Positions 7,188 to 14,294 of a stretch of DNA of 17,669 bases are shown here, one piece after another; within the stretch, counting starts at the first letter, position 1; each line of letters opens with the position of its first letter. Under the pieces are notes generated by a model that saw only the letters and a list, made by a program, of their open reading frames with translations, made no database searches and was not told the DNA's origin. The stretch lies in NCBI GenBank assembly GCA_964577825.1, contig CAZOBJ010000066.1, forward strand, positions 1 through 17,669, in the 5' to 3' direction. The translations under genes were made by a program, and so were the position numbers. Source of the DNA: CAZOBJ01 sp964577825. GTDB lineage: Bacteria; Planctomycetota; SZUA-567; JAFGNG01.

Positions 7188-8438
7188 CTAGCGAAGGACA
7201 AGGAAGGCGAGCACCCCCGCGGCGGCCAGGGCCGCAGCCAGCGCCGCGGTGAGCACGGCCACCCACCGGCGCAGGCGTTGGACCTCGCGCTCGGCGAGTT
7301 CCTTGTCTCGGCGCAGGTCGCGCAGCCGGTTGCGGCTGCGGTCCAGGGCCGCGACCACGGTGGTGCGCCCGGACACGGACTCGCCGGCCGCCGCCCGCTC
7401 GGAGAGGCGCAGGAGGTTGAGGTCGTCGAACAGGGCCGCGGCCGTGGGGTAGCGCTCTTCGCGCCGCTTGGCCATCATCTTCTCCACCACCAGGCATAGG
7501 TACTCCGAGAGCTCCGGGCGCAGCGCGTGCAGCGGGGTGGGTGCGCGCTTGATGTGCGCCTCCATGATCCGGCTCGGCGACCCGGAGAAGGGCGGCGCGC
7601 CCGCGAGCAGGTGGTAGAAGCTCGCGCCTAGGCTGTACACGTCGCTTCGGAAGTCGAGGTCGCTCTGGCCCCGGGCCGCCTCGGGCGACATGTAGTCCGG
7701 CGTGCCCAGGACCTCGCCGCTGCTGCTGATCAGGCCCTCCAGGTTGGACTGGACGAACCCGAAGTCCGTGAGCTTGACCGTGCCGTCGCGGGCCACGAGC
7801 ATGTTGCCGGGCTTGATGTCGCGGTGCACGATCCGGAACTGGTTCAGGTACTGGATCGCGCGCAGCATCTGCTCGACGATGCTCAGGGCCTTTAAGGGTT
7901 CCATGGGGCCGTGTTGCTCGACGATCTGCTCGGCGTCCTCGCCGTCGACGTACTCCATGGAGTAGTAGTAGGTGTCCGCGAACCGGCCCACGTCGAAGAT
8001 CTGCACCAGGTTCTGGTGGCTGAGGCGGCTGAGCAGCCGGGCCTCGACCAGGAACCGCTTGCGAAACTCCTCGTCCTCGACCCACCGCTTGTGCAGGACC
8101 TTGAGCGCCACCGTGCGCCCCAGGGAGAGCTGGCGGGCGCGGTACACCACGCCCAGCCCGCCCTCGCCGCGCTTGCTGAGGATGCCGTACCCGCCGATGC
8201 GCCGGCCGACCGTGCGCGCGTCCCGGCCCAGCCGGTCCTGGGCCCGGTAGATGGCCCGGACCTCGTCCCGGCGCAGGATGCCTTGGTCGACCAGTACGTC
8301 CTCGAGCTTGCGTGGAGGCTTGCCCGCGGTCACCTCGGCGTCGAGGAGCTCGCGGCCGCGCTCGATCTGCTCGCGACTCACGAGTTTGCACGCGAGGGCC
8401 ACGGTCGCGAAGTCGAGGTCCTGGCTCTCGTCCGGCAT
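7188..8438 (-). CDS. Membrane-anchored Hanks-type Ser/Thr protein kinase
   Basis: A 416-residue eukaryotic-like kinase. Residues about 15-70 form a small helical module (LVSREQIERG ... LEDVLVDQGILRRDEV) like the GspE/MshE N-terminal domain, which in other proteins can bind cyclic di-GMP; binding here is unproven. The kinase domain follows: glycine loop GEGGLGVVYRA (91-101), Lys113 in VALKVL, Glu132 of helix C, HRDIKPGN (205-212) with Asp207, DFG (225-227) and GTPDYMSPE (245-253). All catalytic residues are present. A charged probable coiled coil (about 366-391) leads to a C-terminal hydrophobic segment (392-413), so the kinase domain should face the cytoplasm as a tail-anchored protein. I chose ATG 8438 because it follows the phosphatase stop; an in-frame ATG at 8504 would overlap that gene. 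No PASTA sensor domain. The substrate is unknown; the adjacent phosphatase is an obvious candidate antagonist. Confidence 0.93.
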   Translation of the reverse strand: MPDESQDLDFATVALACKLVSREQIERGRELLDAEVTAGKPPRKLEDVLVDQGILRRDEVRAIYRAQDRLGRDARTVGRRIGGYGILSKRGEGGLGVVYRARQLSLGRTVALKVLHKRWVEDEEFRKRFLVEARLLSRLSHQNLVQIFDVGRFADTYYYSMEYVDGEDAEQIVEQHGPMEPLKALSIVEQMLRAIQYLNQFRIVHRDIKPGNMLVARDGTVKLTDFGFVQSNLEGLISSSGEVLGTPDYMSPEAARGQSDLDFRSDVYSLGASFYHLLAGAPPFSGSPSRIMEAHIKRAPTPLHALRPELSEYLCLVVEKMMAKRREERYPTAAALFDDLNLLRLSERAAAGESVSGRTTVVAALDRSRNRLRDLRRDKELAEREVQRLRRWVAVLTAALAAALAAAGVLAFLVLR

Positions 8439-8463
8439 GGGAGGCCCCGTGCGGCGCGCGCGG

Positions 8464-8940
8464 TTACGGGCCCTGTCCGCCCCGGCGCGCGCGATAGTCG
8501 GCATAGGCGTGCACGGCCCGCTCCTGCGCGGGCGTCTCGATGCTCCGGGGCCGCAGCAGGCGCACCTGCCAGATGGCCTCGTCCGGGTCCAGGCCGTCGT
8601 GCACCAGGTAGCAGGCGAGCATGGTGCCCGTGCGGCCCACCCCCATGCCGCAGTGCACGGCCACCGCGCGGCCGGCCTGGAGTTCCTTGTCCGCGAACGC
8701 GGCGAACCGGTCGACCTGACGCGGGCCGGGGGGCATGAAGTCCTCCACCGGCACGTGCAGGTAGTCGAACCCGTGGGTGCGCACCAGGCCCTCGTCGAGC
8801 GGCTCGGGCGTGAGGCTCACGATCGCGCCGATGCCCTGGTCGCAAAGAAAGCGCAGGTCGTCGGCCAGCGGCGCCTTGGTGCCGGGACGCCCCATGCCCG
8901 CAAGGCGGCCGGGAAGCACGAAGGAGAAGTTCGGCGGCAT
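8464..8940 (-). CDS. Dual-specificity / protein-tyrosine-type phosphatase
   Basis: A 158-residue cysteine phosphatase. The signature HCGMGVGRTG places the nucleophile at Cys97 and the phosphate-binding Arg at 103. Asp67 in VEDFMPP is the likely general acid, at the usual distance ahead of the loop. The size and layout resemble small dual-specificity phosphatases of the DUSP23/atypical type, which act on phospho-Tyr, phospho-Ser/Thr or non-protein phosphates. The gene ends 25 bases before the Ser/Thr kinase start, so the two are probably co-transcribed, and it may reverse that kinase's work; this is inference. ATG 8940 gives the natural start, but its ribosome-binding site is weak. Confidence 0.9.
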   Translation of the reverse strand: MPPNFSFVLPGRLAGMGRPGTKAPLADDLRFLCDQGIGAIVSLTPEPLDEGLVRTHGFDYLHVPVEDFMPPGPRQVDRFAAFADKELQAGRAVAVHCGMGVGRTGTMLACYLVHDGLDPDEAIWQVRLLRPRSIETPAQERAVHAYADYRARRGGQGP

Positions 8941-8980
8941 GGGCGCGGGCCTCGGTTGGCGTCTCTGTCGGGCGCGGCGC

Positions 8981-9403
8981 TCAGAGGTCGAGCCGCACGG
9001 CCGGGGCGAAGGCCTCCTGGAAATCGTACCCGTCGGCGAAGTCGGCGGGCGTGTCGTGCTCGCGCTTGCTCAGGCGGCCGTCCTCCACGAGCAGGAACAC
9101 GATGGCGCCCACGTCCTCGGTGCGCCGCAGTCCGCAGCGTTCGAGCAGGGGCAGGGCCAGGTTGCCGTAGGTCTCGCGCATGTGGATGCGGAAGCCCTGC
9201 AACAGCTCGCGGCCGCTGACGTGGAATTGGCCCTCCGTGCCCTCGGGAGACCGCTGCTGGGCGTACGAGGCCATGGCGCGGATCTTGCCCGACTTGACGA
9301 GCTCCACGGTTCGTTCGAGCGCTTCGAGCACCAGCACAAAGGCCTCGGGCCGGTACCGGCCGTCTGCGCGCGCCAGGGCGGCGATGTCCCTATGGAGTTC
9401 CAC
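8981..9403 (-). CDS. Minf_1886-family protein (function unknown)
   Basis: A 140-residue soluble protein that I match from memory to the Minf_1886 family: the opening ELHRDIAALARADGRYRPEAF, the central HVSGRELLQG, and the ending TEDVGAIVFLLVEDGRLSK ... YDFQEAF are the recurring blocks. No catalytic motif or biochemical role is known to me. The start was set at GTG 9403 (or GTG 9406, three bases earlier) because AAGGA lies eight bases upstream and the family begins with (M)ELHRD; the in-frame ATG at 9436 would add eleven residues of poor quality. It overlaps the 3' end of ricT by 14 bases, implying translational coupling, and precedes the phosphatase by 40 bases. Confidence 0.8.
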   Translation of the reverse strand: MELHRDIAALARADGRYRPEAFVLVLEALERTVELVKSGKIRAMASYAQQRSPEGTEGQFHVSGRELLQGFRIHMRETYGNLALPLLERCGLRRTEDVGAIVFLLVEDGRLSKREHDTPADFADGYDFQEAFAPAVRLDL

Positions 9404-10274
9404 CACGGTCTTCCTTATTGTCCGCGCCGTTCTCATTCGCGTTGCCGTTCCCGGACCGACGCCGGCCCCGCTTGCCGCGCCGCTCGGTGATCTCGTCCGC
9501 GCGCACGGTCACCCGGTCGCCGTCCGAGGTCTCCAGCAGGCAGGTTTGCTTGAGCACGTCGTAGTCGAGCACCTCGCCTTCCACGTTGTCCGTGGCCACG
9601 TACGTGCCCTTGTGCGGCAGTTCGCGCTTGAGCTGCGCGTAGATCTCGTCCTCGAACCGCAGGCAGCACATCAGCCGCCCGCAGTGGCCGCTGATCTTGC
9701 TCGGGTCGAGCGTGGTCTTCTGCAACTTGGCCATGCGCATGGCCACGGGCTCGAGCTTGCGCATGAACCTGCGGCAGCACAGCTCGCGGCCGCAGTGCTC
9801 GTAGTCGCCCAACAGCCGCGCCTCGTCGCGTACGCCGATCTGGCGCATGTCGATGCGCGTTCGGTAGTTGCGCGCGAGCTCCTTCACGAGCTGGCGGAAG
9901 TCCACCCGTCCGTCGGCCAGGAAGTAGAAGATGATCTTGTCCCCGCCGAACAGGTGCTCCACGGCCGCGAGCTTCATGGGCAGATCCAGGCGCCGGATCT
10001 GCTCCATGCAGTAGGTCATCTCGGCCGGCTGCTTGACGCGCTCGATGTGCTCGTGGATGCGCCGGTCCGCCTCGGTGACGCAGCGCAGCACCTCGCCGAG
10101 GCCCTTCACCTCGTCGCGGTCCTGCTCGAATACCGCGCCGGCCGTGGTGCCCCATTCGATGCCTCGCTGGGTGCGCACGATCACGTCCTCGTCCGCGGCC
10201 AGGCGGTCCACGCGGCTCGTAAAGGTCTCGGTCGTGTTCATCCGACCGTATCGTACAGGAGCCAAATACACCAT
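9390..10274 (-). CDS. ricT: PSP1-domain protein, RicT/YaaT family
   Basis: A 294-residue protein. In Bacillus, RicT is part of the RicA-RicF-RicT complex, which carries Fe-S clusters, works with RNase Y in mRNA processing and affects sporulation, competence and biofilm. Here residues about 30-145 match the PSP1 domain (VIVRTQRGIEWG, ADGRVDFRQLVKELA), and two cysteine groups, CGRELCC (161-167) and CGRLMCC (198-204), are the expected cluster ligands. The tail is basic then Asn/Gly-rich and looks disordered. I chose ATG 10274 because AGGAG lies about eight bases upstream and VYLAPVRYGR then aligns with the usual RicT N-terminus; ATG 10241 would cut that strand off. The gene follows holB after a 94-bp gap, the order also seen in Bacillus. 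No ricA or ricF homologue is visible here. Confidence 0.93.
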   Translation of the reverse strand: MVYLAPVRYGRMNTTETFTSRVDRLAADEDVIVRTQRGIEWGTTAGAVFEQDRDEVKGLGEVLRCVTEADRRIHEHIERVKQPAEMTYCMEQIRRLDLPMKLAAVEHLFGGDKIIFYFLADGRVDFRQLVKELARNYRTRIDMRQIGVRDEARLLGDYEHCGRELCCRRFMRKLEPVAMRMAKLQKTTLDPSKISGHCGRLMCCLRFEDEIYAQLKRELPHKGTYVATDNVEGEVLDYDVLKQTCLLETSDGDRVTVRADEITERRGKRGRRRSGNGNANENGADNKEDRGGTP

Positions 10275-10317
10275 TTGGGCTCTCCTAGACGTTGCAGCCA
10301 TCCCTCCAACCGCGCGC

Positions 10318-10323
10318 ATTATA
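10318..10323 (-). promoter_or_regulatory. Possible -10 box upstream of ricT
   Basis: A perfect TATAAT on the minus strand, in the 94-bp gap between holB and ricT, 43 bases before the ricT ATG. It stands out in very GC-rich DNA. The hexamer 17 bases upstream is TTCCCT (10341-10346), a weak -35 with three of six matches, so either this promoter needs an activator or the box is fortuitous. Confidence 0.4.
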
Positions 10324-10368
10324 AACGATGGAAGCGGCAAAGGGAAGGGGACTTGCCCGGCGCGCGGG

Positions 10369-11307
10369 CTACTGCGCCAGGTCCAGGCCCAGGGCCTGGA
10401 GCGCGAGCTCGGGGTTGACCTGCGAGCCCGCGATCCGCTCGGCCGCGCGCCACACCGCCTCCAGCCGAGCCAAGGTGTGTCGCGGCGGGCCGGGCAGCTC
10501 CTCGCGCAAACGCCGGCGGTACAGGAGGGCGAGCATCTCCAGAAGCGCGAGGGTCCGCTCGCGGTCCACGCGCCCCGTGTCCGCGCGGGTGCGGTCCACG
10601 AGCCCCTGCACGAACGCGAGCGACTCGCCGGGCGTGAGCTCTGCCGTGCTCTTGGCAAGCCAGGTCCAGTCCTGGTCCGCGTCCGTCTGCGCGAGCGCGA
10701 GCGCGCGTCCGAGCGACCCCTCGGCGAGCAGGGCCACGGCCGGGGCCTCGCGCTCGTTGCACGCGCCCCGGTCCACAAGCGCCCGGGCCACGAGGTCGCC
10801 CGGCAGGGGCCCCAGGCGCACGACCTGGCAGCGGCTCACGATCGTGTGCAGAAGCTGGTCCGTGGACTCGGCGCGCAACAGGAGCAGCGCGTCGCCCGCG
10901 GGCTCTTCGAGGGTCTTCAGGAACGCGTTGGCCGCCGCTGCGCTCATGGACGCGGCCTCGTCCACCACGCCCACGCGCCGGGCGCTGTGCACGGGCCGCA
11001 GGTTCACCTCGCGGCAGAAGGCGCGCGTGGCCTCGACGCTCACGGCCACGCGGCCGCGCTCGCGCTCCAGGCGCACGAGGTCCGGATGGCGGCCCGCGGC
11101 GCGCAGGCGGCACGCCCGGCAGGCCCCGCACGCCGCATCGGTGCTGTCCGTGCACAGGAGCGCCGCGGCGAAGGACGCCATGAGCGTACGCCGGCCCACG
11201 CCCTGCGGACCCACGAAGAGATACGCGCCCGCCAGGCGGCCGCGCCGCAGCGCCGCGTGCAGGTCCGCGCGCACCGCTGCGTGTCCGAGCACCTCGTCAA
11301 AGGGCAT
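10369..11307 (-). CDS. holB: DNA polymerase III delta' subunit-like AAA+ protein
   Basis: A 312-residue clamp-loader protein: delta' is part of the complex that loads the sliding clamp onto primed DNA. The degenerate P-loop reads GPQGVGRRT (33-41), with Arg where ATP-binding relatives have Lys; delta' is commonly ATPase-dead, which separates it from DnaX. A four-cysteine zinc module follows (Cys52, Cys60, Cys63, Cys66), then HPDL, VDEAASMSAAAANAFLKTLEEP and the sensor-like TIVSRCQVVRL. I chose ATG 11307, with GGGAGG about nine bases upstream; an in-frame TTG at 11337 has no such support. It overlaps the 3' end of tmk by 11 bases. The tmk-holB-ricT order is conserved in other bacteria, which supports the assignment. 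Confidence 0.92.
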   Translation of the reverse strand: MPFDEVLGHAAVRADLHAALRRGRLAGAYLFVGPQGVGRRTLMASFAAALLCTDSTDAACGACRACRLRAAGRHPDLVRLERERGRVAVSVEATRAFCREVNLRPVHSARRVGVVDEAASMSAAAANAFLKTLEEPAGDALLLLRAESTDQLLHTIVSRCQVVRLGPLPGDLVARALVDRGACNEREAPAVALLAEGSLGRALALAQTDADQDWTWLAKSTAELTPGESLAFVQGLVDRTRADTGRVDRERTLALLEMLALLYRRRLREELPGPPRHTLARLEAVWRAAERIAGSQVNPELALQALGLDLAQ

Positions 11308-11908
11308 CGGCCACGGCCTCCCACACGGCCTGGGCAACGGCGTCCGGCGGGCGGGTGCCGTCCACGCGCACGGCGCCCGGCTCCTGGTCGGCGGCCTCGC
11401 GGTACGCGGTGCAGATGCGCCGGTGGAACTCGATCCCCTTGCCCTCCATCCGGTCGGGCGCGCCGCCCAGGCGGCGCAGGCCCAGTTCGGCGGGCACGTC
11501 CAGGATCACGGTGCGCGCGGGTGCGAGTCCGGCCGTGGCCAGGTGCCCGGCGCGGCGCACCTCGTCCACGGAGAGCCCCCCGACCATGCCCTGGTAGACC
11601 ACGGTGGACAGAAGAAACCGGTCGGTGACGACCACCGCGTCCTGGTCCAGGGCCGGGCGGATGGTCCAGGCCACGAGCTGGGCGCGGCAGGCCATGAAGA
11701 GGAAGAGCTCCGCGCGCAGGTCCATGTCCGCCAGGGCCGGGTCGAGCAAGAGCTCGCGCACCCGCTCGCCGAGGGGCGTGCCGCCCGGCTCGCGCACGAG
11801 CACGGTGTGCCGCCCCTGTGCGCGCAGGCGCTCGACAAGGCGCGCGGCCTGGGTGGACTTGCCGCTTCCGTCCGGGCCTTCGATGGCCAGGAACACGCCG
11901 CGCGACAT
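11297..11908 (-). CDS. tmk: Thymidylate kinase (dTMP kinase)
   Basis: Phosphorylates dTMP to dTDP with ATP, required for dTTP supply. The 203-residue length is usual. The P-loop GPDGSGKST (11-19) follows the N-terminal strand FLAIE; the EPGGTPLGE block (40-48) binds dTMP; and DRF with the downstream VVYQG segment matches the DRx...AYQG motif of the family. The lid region GGAPDRMEGKGIEFHRRI carries the expected Arg residues. ATG 11908 is preceded by a strong GGGAGGAG site. The gene starts 13 bases after the small membrane protein stop and overlaps holB, so it is co-transcribed with both. Confidence 0.96.
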   Translation of the reverse strand: MSRGVFLAIEGPDGSGKSTQAARLVERLRAQGRHTVLVREPGGTPLGERVRELLLDPALADMDLRAELFLFMACRAQLVAWTIRPALDQDAVVVTDRFLLSTVVYQGMVGGLSVDEVRRAGHLATAGLAPARTVILDVPAELGLRRLGGAPDRMEGKGIEFHRRICTAYREAADQEPGAVRVDGTRPPDAVAQAVWEAVADAL

Positions 11909-11921
11909 GCCTCTCCTCCCT

Positions 11922-12140
11922 CTAGTCCTCGGCGGGCGGGCGCCACAGGGCCGCGTCGAGCGCGGCCACGACGTGCCCCAGCCACCCCAGAAAGCCGAGG
12001 GACACGAGCCACAGGACGCCGGTCAGCACGAGGTAGAAGACCGCCCCGAGGAGCCGCCCCTGCACGAGCTGCCCGAGCCCCGGTATGAGAAAGCTGCACA
12101 CCGCTGCGATTACGTTGGCTGCGGATCCCTGTCCGGCCAT
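11922..12140 (-). CDS. Small membrane protein with PGLGQ motif (TM2-like)
   Basis: A 72-residue protein with two hydrophobic stretches, about 8-24 and 31-62 (the latter possibly two short helices), joined by the motif IPGLGQLVQGR. That PGLGQ turn recurs in TM2-domain and similar tiny inner-membrane proteins of unknown function. GAGGA overlaps the lipA stop and lies nine bases before ATG 12140, so it is expressed with lipA. Codon use, a good ribosome-binding site and the fit between two genes make it credible despite its size. No function can be given. Confidence 0.8.
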   Translation of the reverse strand: MAGQGSAANVIAAVCSFLIPGLGQLVQGRLLGAVFYLVLTGVLWLVSLGFLGWLGHVVAALDAALWRPPAED

Positions 12141-12151
12141 GGGACTGTTCC

Positions 12152-13108
12152 TCAGTCGGAAGACGCCCGCGCGGCGCCGGGCGCGCGCAGGGCCTCGAAG
12201 ACCTCCTCGGCGTGGTAGCTCGACCGCACGAAGGGGCCGCTGGCCACATGCGCGAACCCGAGCGCGCGCAGCGCCCGCCCGAGCTCCGCGAACCGGTCCG
12301 GGTGCACGAACTCCGCGACCGGCACGTGGGCCGTGGTGGGCGCGAGGTACTGGCCGACCGTGAGCACGCGGCACCCCGCGTCCACCAGGTCGCGCCCCAG
12401 GGCGAGGACCTCGTCCTCGCGCTCGCCCAGGCCCAGCATCAGGCCGCTCTTCGTGGCCACAACCGAATGCCGGTCGCGCAGGCGTTCGAAGAGCCCGAGG
12501 CTGCGCCGGTAGTCGGCCTGCGGGCGCACGCGCGCGTACAGCCGCGGCACGGTCTCCAGGTTGTGGTTGAAGAGGTCCGGGCCCGCCTCGGCCACCGCGT
12601 CCATCGAGGCCGCGCGGCCCTGGAAGTCCGGGGTGAGCACCTCGATGGTGCACGGGTGCGCGGCGCGGATGGCCGCGACCGTGGCCGCGAAGTGCGCGGC
12701 GCCCCCGTCGGGCAGGTCGTCGCGCGTGACCGAGGTGACGACCGCGTGGCGCAGGCCCAGGCGGCGCACGGCCTGTGCCACGCGGCCGGGCTCGGCGGGG
12801 TCGGGGGGCGGCGGCGCGTCGGCGTGCGGCACCGCGCAGAACCGGCACGCCCGCGTGCATGCGGGCCCGAGCAGCAGGAACGTGGCCCGGCCCATGCCGT
12901 AGCATTCCAGCCGGTTGGGGCAGCGCGCGCTGCGGCACACCGTGCAGAGGTCCAGTTCGTGCAGCAGGTCGTCGACCGCGCGCGGAGACCGGCGCGTGCT
13001 TGCGTCCACCCGCTTGGACAGCCACGGCGGCAGGCGCCGCCCGTTGCGTCCGGCCCCGGGCCAGTTGCGCGGGTCCGTAAGCGTGTGCGAGGGGCGGTCT
13101 ACAGCCAT
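12152..13108 (-). CDS. lipA: Lipoyl synthase (radical SAM)
   Basis: Inserts two sulfurs into protein-bound octanoyl groups to make lipoate. The 318-residue product has the auxiliary-cluster motif C-x4-C-x5-C at Cys58, Cys63 and Cys69, and the radical-SAM motif CTRACRFC (84-91, C-x3-C-x2-C). Further marks are VVTSVTRDDLPDGGA, EVLTPDF, HNLETV, TKSGLMLGLGE and the C-terminal RSSYHAEE, whose serine ligates the auxiliary cluster in known structures. The first 40 residues are basic and proline-rich. ATG 13108 has AAGGAG about ten bases upstream and overlaps the lipB stop by 10 bases, so the pair is coupled: LipB supplies the octanoyl substrate that LipA sulfurates. Confidence 0.97.
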   Translation of the reverse strand: MAVDRPSHTLTDPRNWPGAGRNGRRLPPWLSKRVDASTRRSPRAVDDLLHELDLCTVCRSARCPNRLECYGMGRATFLLLGPACTRACRFCAVPHADAPPPPDPAEPGRVAQAVRRLGLRHAVVTSVTRDDLPDGGAAHFAATVAAIRAAHPCTIEVLTPDFQGRAASMDAVAEAGPDLFNHNLETVPRLYARVRPQADYRRSLGLFERLRDRHSVVATKSGLMLGLGEREDEVLALGRDLVDAGCRVLTVGQYLAPTTAHVPVAEFVHPDRFAELGRALRALGFAHVASGPFVRSSYHAEEVFEALRAPGAARASSD

Positions 13109-13806
13109 CGGAGCCTCGCTCCTTCGTGCACGCGGGCGAACGCATGCGCGAGCGCGCGCATCTCCTGGTCCAGATTGTACTCCCGGCCCGTGAGGCGCGC
13201 GAGGCTCGTGACCCCGCGGTCGGCGATCCCGCACGGGCGGATCAGGCGGAAGTGGTCCAGGTCCGGCGCGACGTTGACGGCCATGCCGTAGTAGGTGATC
13301 CAGTGGCGCACCGCAATGCCGATGGCCGCGACCTTGTCCTCGCCCACCCACACGCCGGTGAGTCCCGGCGCGCGGCCGGCCTGCACGCCGTGGCCGGCGA
13401 GATACGCGATGCCCGCCGCCTCCAGCCGGCGCATGGCCGCACGCAGGCTGCGCGACCACCACGCCAGGGGATAGACCGGGTACAGGGTGATCTGCCCCGG
13501 GCCGTGGTAGGTGACGTCCCCGCCGCGGCGCACCCGGTGGAAGGCCACGCCCGCGGCCGCAAGCTCCTGCGCGCTCGCGAGCACGTTCGAGGTGGACCCG
13601 CCCCGGCCCAGGGTGACCATGGGCGTGTGCTCCACGATCAGGAGGAGCCCGTCTCCCTCCGGGTCGCGGCGCAGGCGGTCCACGGCCGCGAGCTGCACGT
13701 TCAACGCCTCGTCGAGCCCGATGCCGCGCGCGAAGCGCACCTGGAACCGCCGGACCGCTGGGGGGGTCTGCGGATGGGGGCGGGGCTCGGTCGTGCGCAG
13801 ACTCAC
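13099..13806 (-). CDS. lipB: Octanoyl-ACP:protein octanoyltransferase
   Basis: Moves the octanoyl group from acyl-carrier protein to lipoyl-domain lysines, the first committed step of lipoate synthesis. The 235-residue product has the family hallmark RGGDVTYHGPGQ (94-105), Lys158 in WVGEDKVAAIG and the catalytic Cys192 in RPCGI, the Lys/Cys dyad. The start GTG 13806 overlaps the rpiB stop as GTGA, so coupling to rpiB is very likely. The N-terminal 15 residues are an extra Pro/Thr-rich segment before the usual fold. It overlaps lipA by 10 bases. Transcribed with lipA as a complete de novo lipoylation pair. Confidence 0.97.
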   Translation of the reverse strand: MSLRTTEPRPHPQTPPAVRRFQVRFARGIGLDEALNVQLAAVDRLRRDPEGDGLLLIVEHTPMVTLGRGGSTSNVLASAQELAAAGVAFHRVRRGGDVTYHGPGQITLYPVYPLAWWSRSLRAAMRRLEAAGIAYLAGHGVQAGRAPGLTGVWVGEDKVAAIGIAVRHWITYYGMAVNVAPDLDHFRLIRPCGIADRGVTSLARLTGREYNLDQEMRALAHAFARVHEGARLRWL

Positions 13807-14294
13807 GGCGCCCGCCCCCGGCCGCGGGACTCGTCGTACGCGGTGATGTAGGCGAGGCGGCGCACATGGCGCTCGGCGCCGGAGAAGGGCGTGCGCAGCC
13901 ACGTGTCCACGATGTGGAGCGGATCGTCCACCGCGCCGTCGCGGCCGGGCAGCACGAGCACGTTGGCGTCGTTGTGCGTGCGCGCCAGGCGCGCGCTGGC
14001 AACAGTCGTGCACAGGGCCGCGCGCACGCCGCGGACCTTGTTCGCGGCCACGGACATGCCGATGCCCGTGCCGCAGACCAGGACGCCCCGGTCGACCTCC
14101 CGATCGACCACCGCCTCGCCGAGGCGGATGGCCACCTCCGGGTAGTCGCAGGGCTCCTCGGTGTCCGTGCCGAAATTGCGCGCGCGCACCCCCTGCTCGC
14201 GCAGGTGGGCGAGGACTTCGTCCTTGAGCCGCACGCCCGCGTGGTCGGTGCCGACCCCGATCAGGCCGACGTCTTGGGAAACAGTTTGCGGCAT
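13803..14294 (-). CDS. rpiB: Ribose-5-phosphate isomerase B
   Basis: Interconverts ribose 5-phosphate and ribulose 5-phosphate in the pentose phosphate pathway. The 163 residues contain GTDHAG (15-20), CDYPEVA (49-55), the active-site Cys74 in VLVCGTGIGM, AANKVRGVRAALC (83-95) and His107-Asn-Asp in THNDANVL, all hallmarks of the RpiB/LacAB family. The ending, a basic 15-residue tail, is slightly longer than usual. ATG 14294 lies 34 bases inside the upstream fusion gene, with GGAAG close upstream. RpiB supplies the precursor of PRPP, so its place after purD and purH makes metabolic sense. It also follows Sua5 and an LMW phosphatase in Bacillus (ywlC, ywlE, ywlF). Confidence 0.95.
   Translation of the reverse strand: MPQTVSQDVGLIGVGTDHAGVRLKDEVLAHLREQGVRARNFGTDTEEPCDYPEVAIRLGEAVVDREVDRGVLVCGTGIGMSVAANKVRGVRAALCTTVASARLARTHNDANVLVLPGRDGAVDDPLHIVDTWLRTPFSGAERHVRRLAYITAYDESRGRGRAP

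Noticed and set aside
3545..7499. Very long plus-strand open frames of 694 and 752 codons opposite the 601-residue gene and flagellin
   Set aside because: They are antisense to well-supported genes, their translations are low-complexity Arg/Ala/Gly/His-rich with no family motif, and long stop-free antisense frames are expected at this GC content.
10353..10368. Inverted repeat GCCCG-N5-CGGGC just after the holB stop as a possible terminator
   Set aside because: The stem is only five pairs and no T run follows; such hairpins are common at this GC content.
11308..11337. Upstream TTG start for holB adding ten residues
   Set aside because: ATG 11307 has a good GGGAGG ribosome-binding site and gives the expected N-terminus.
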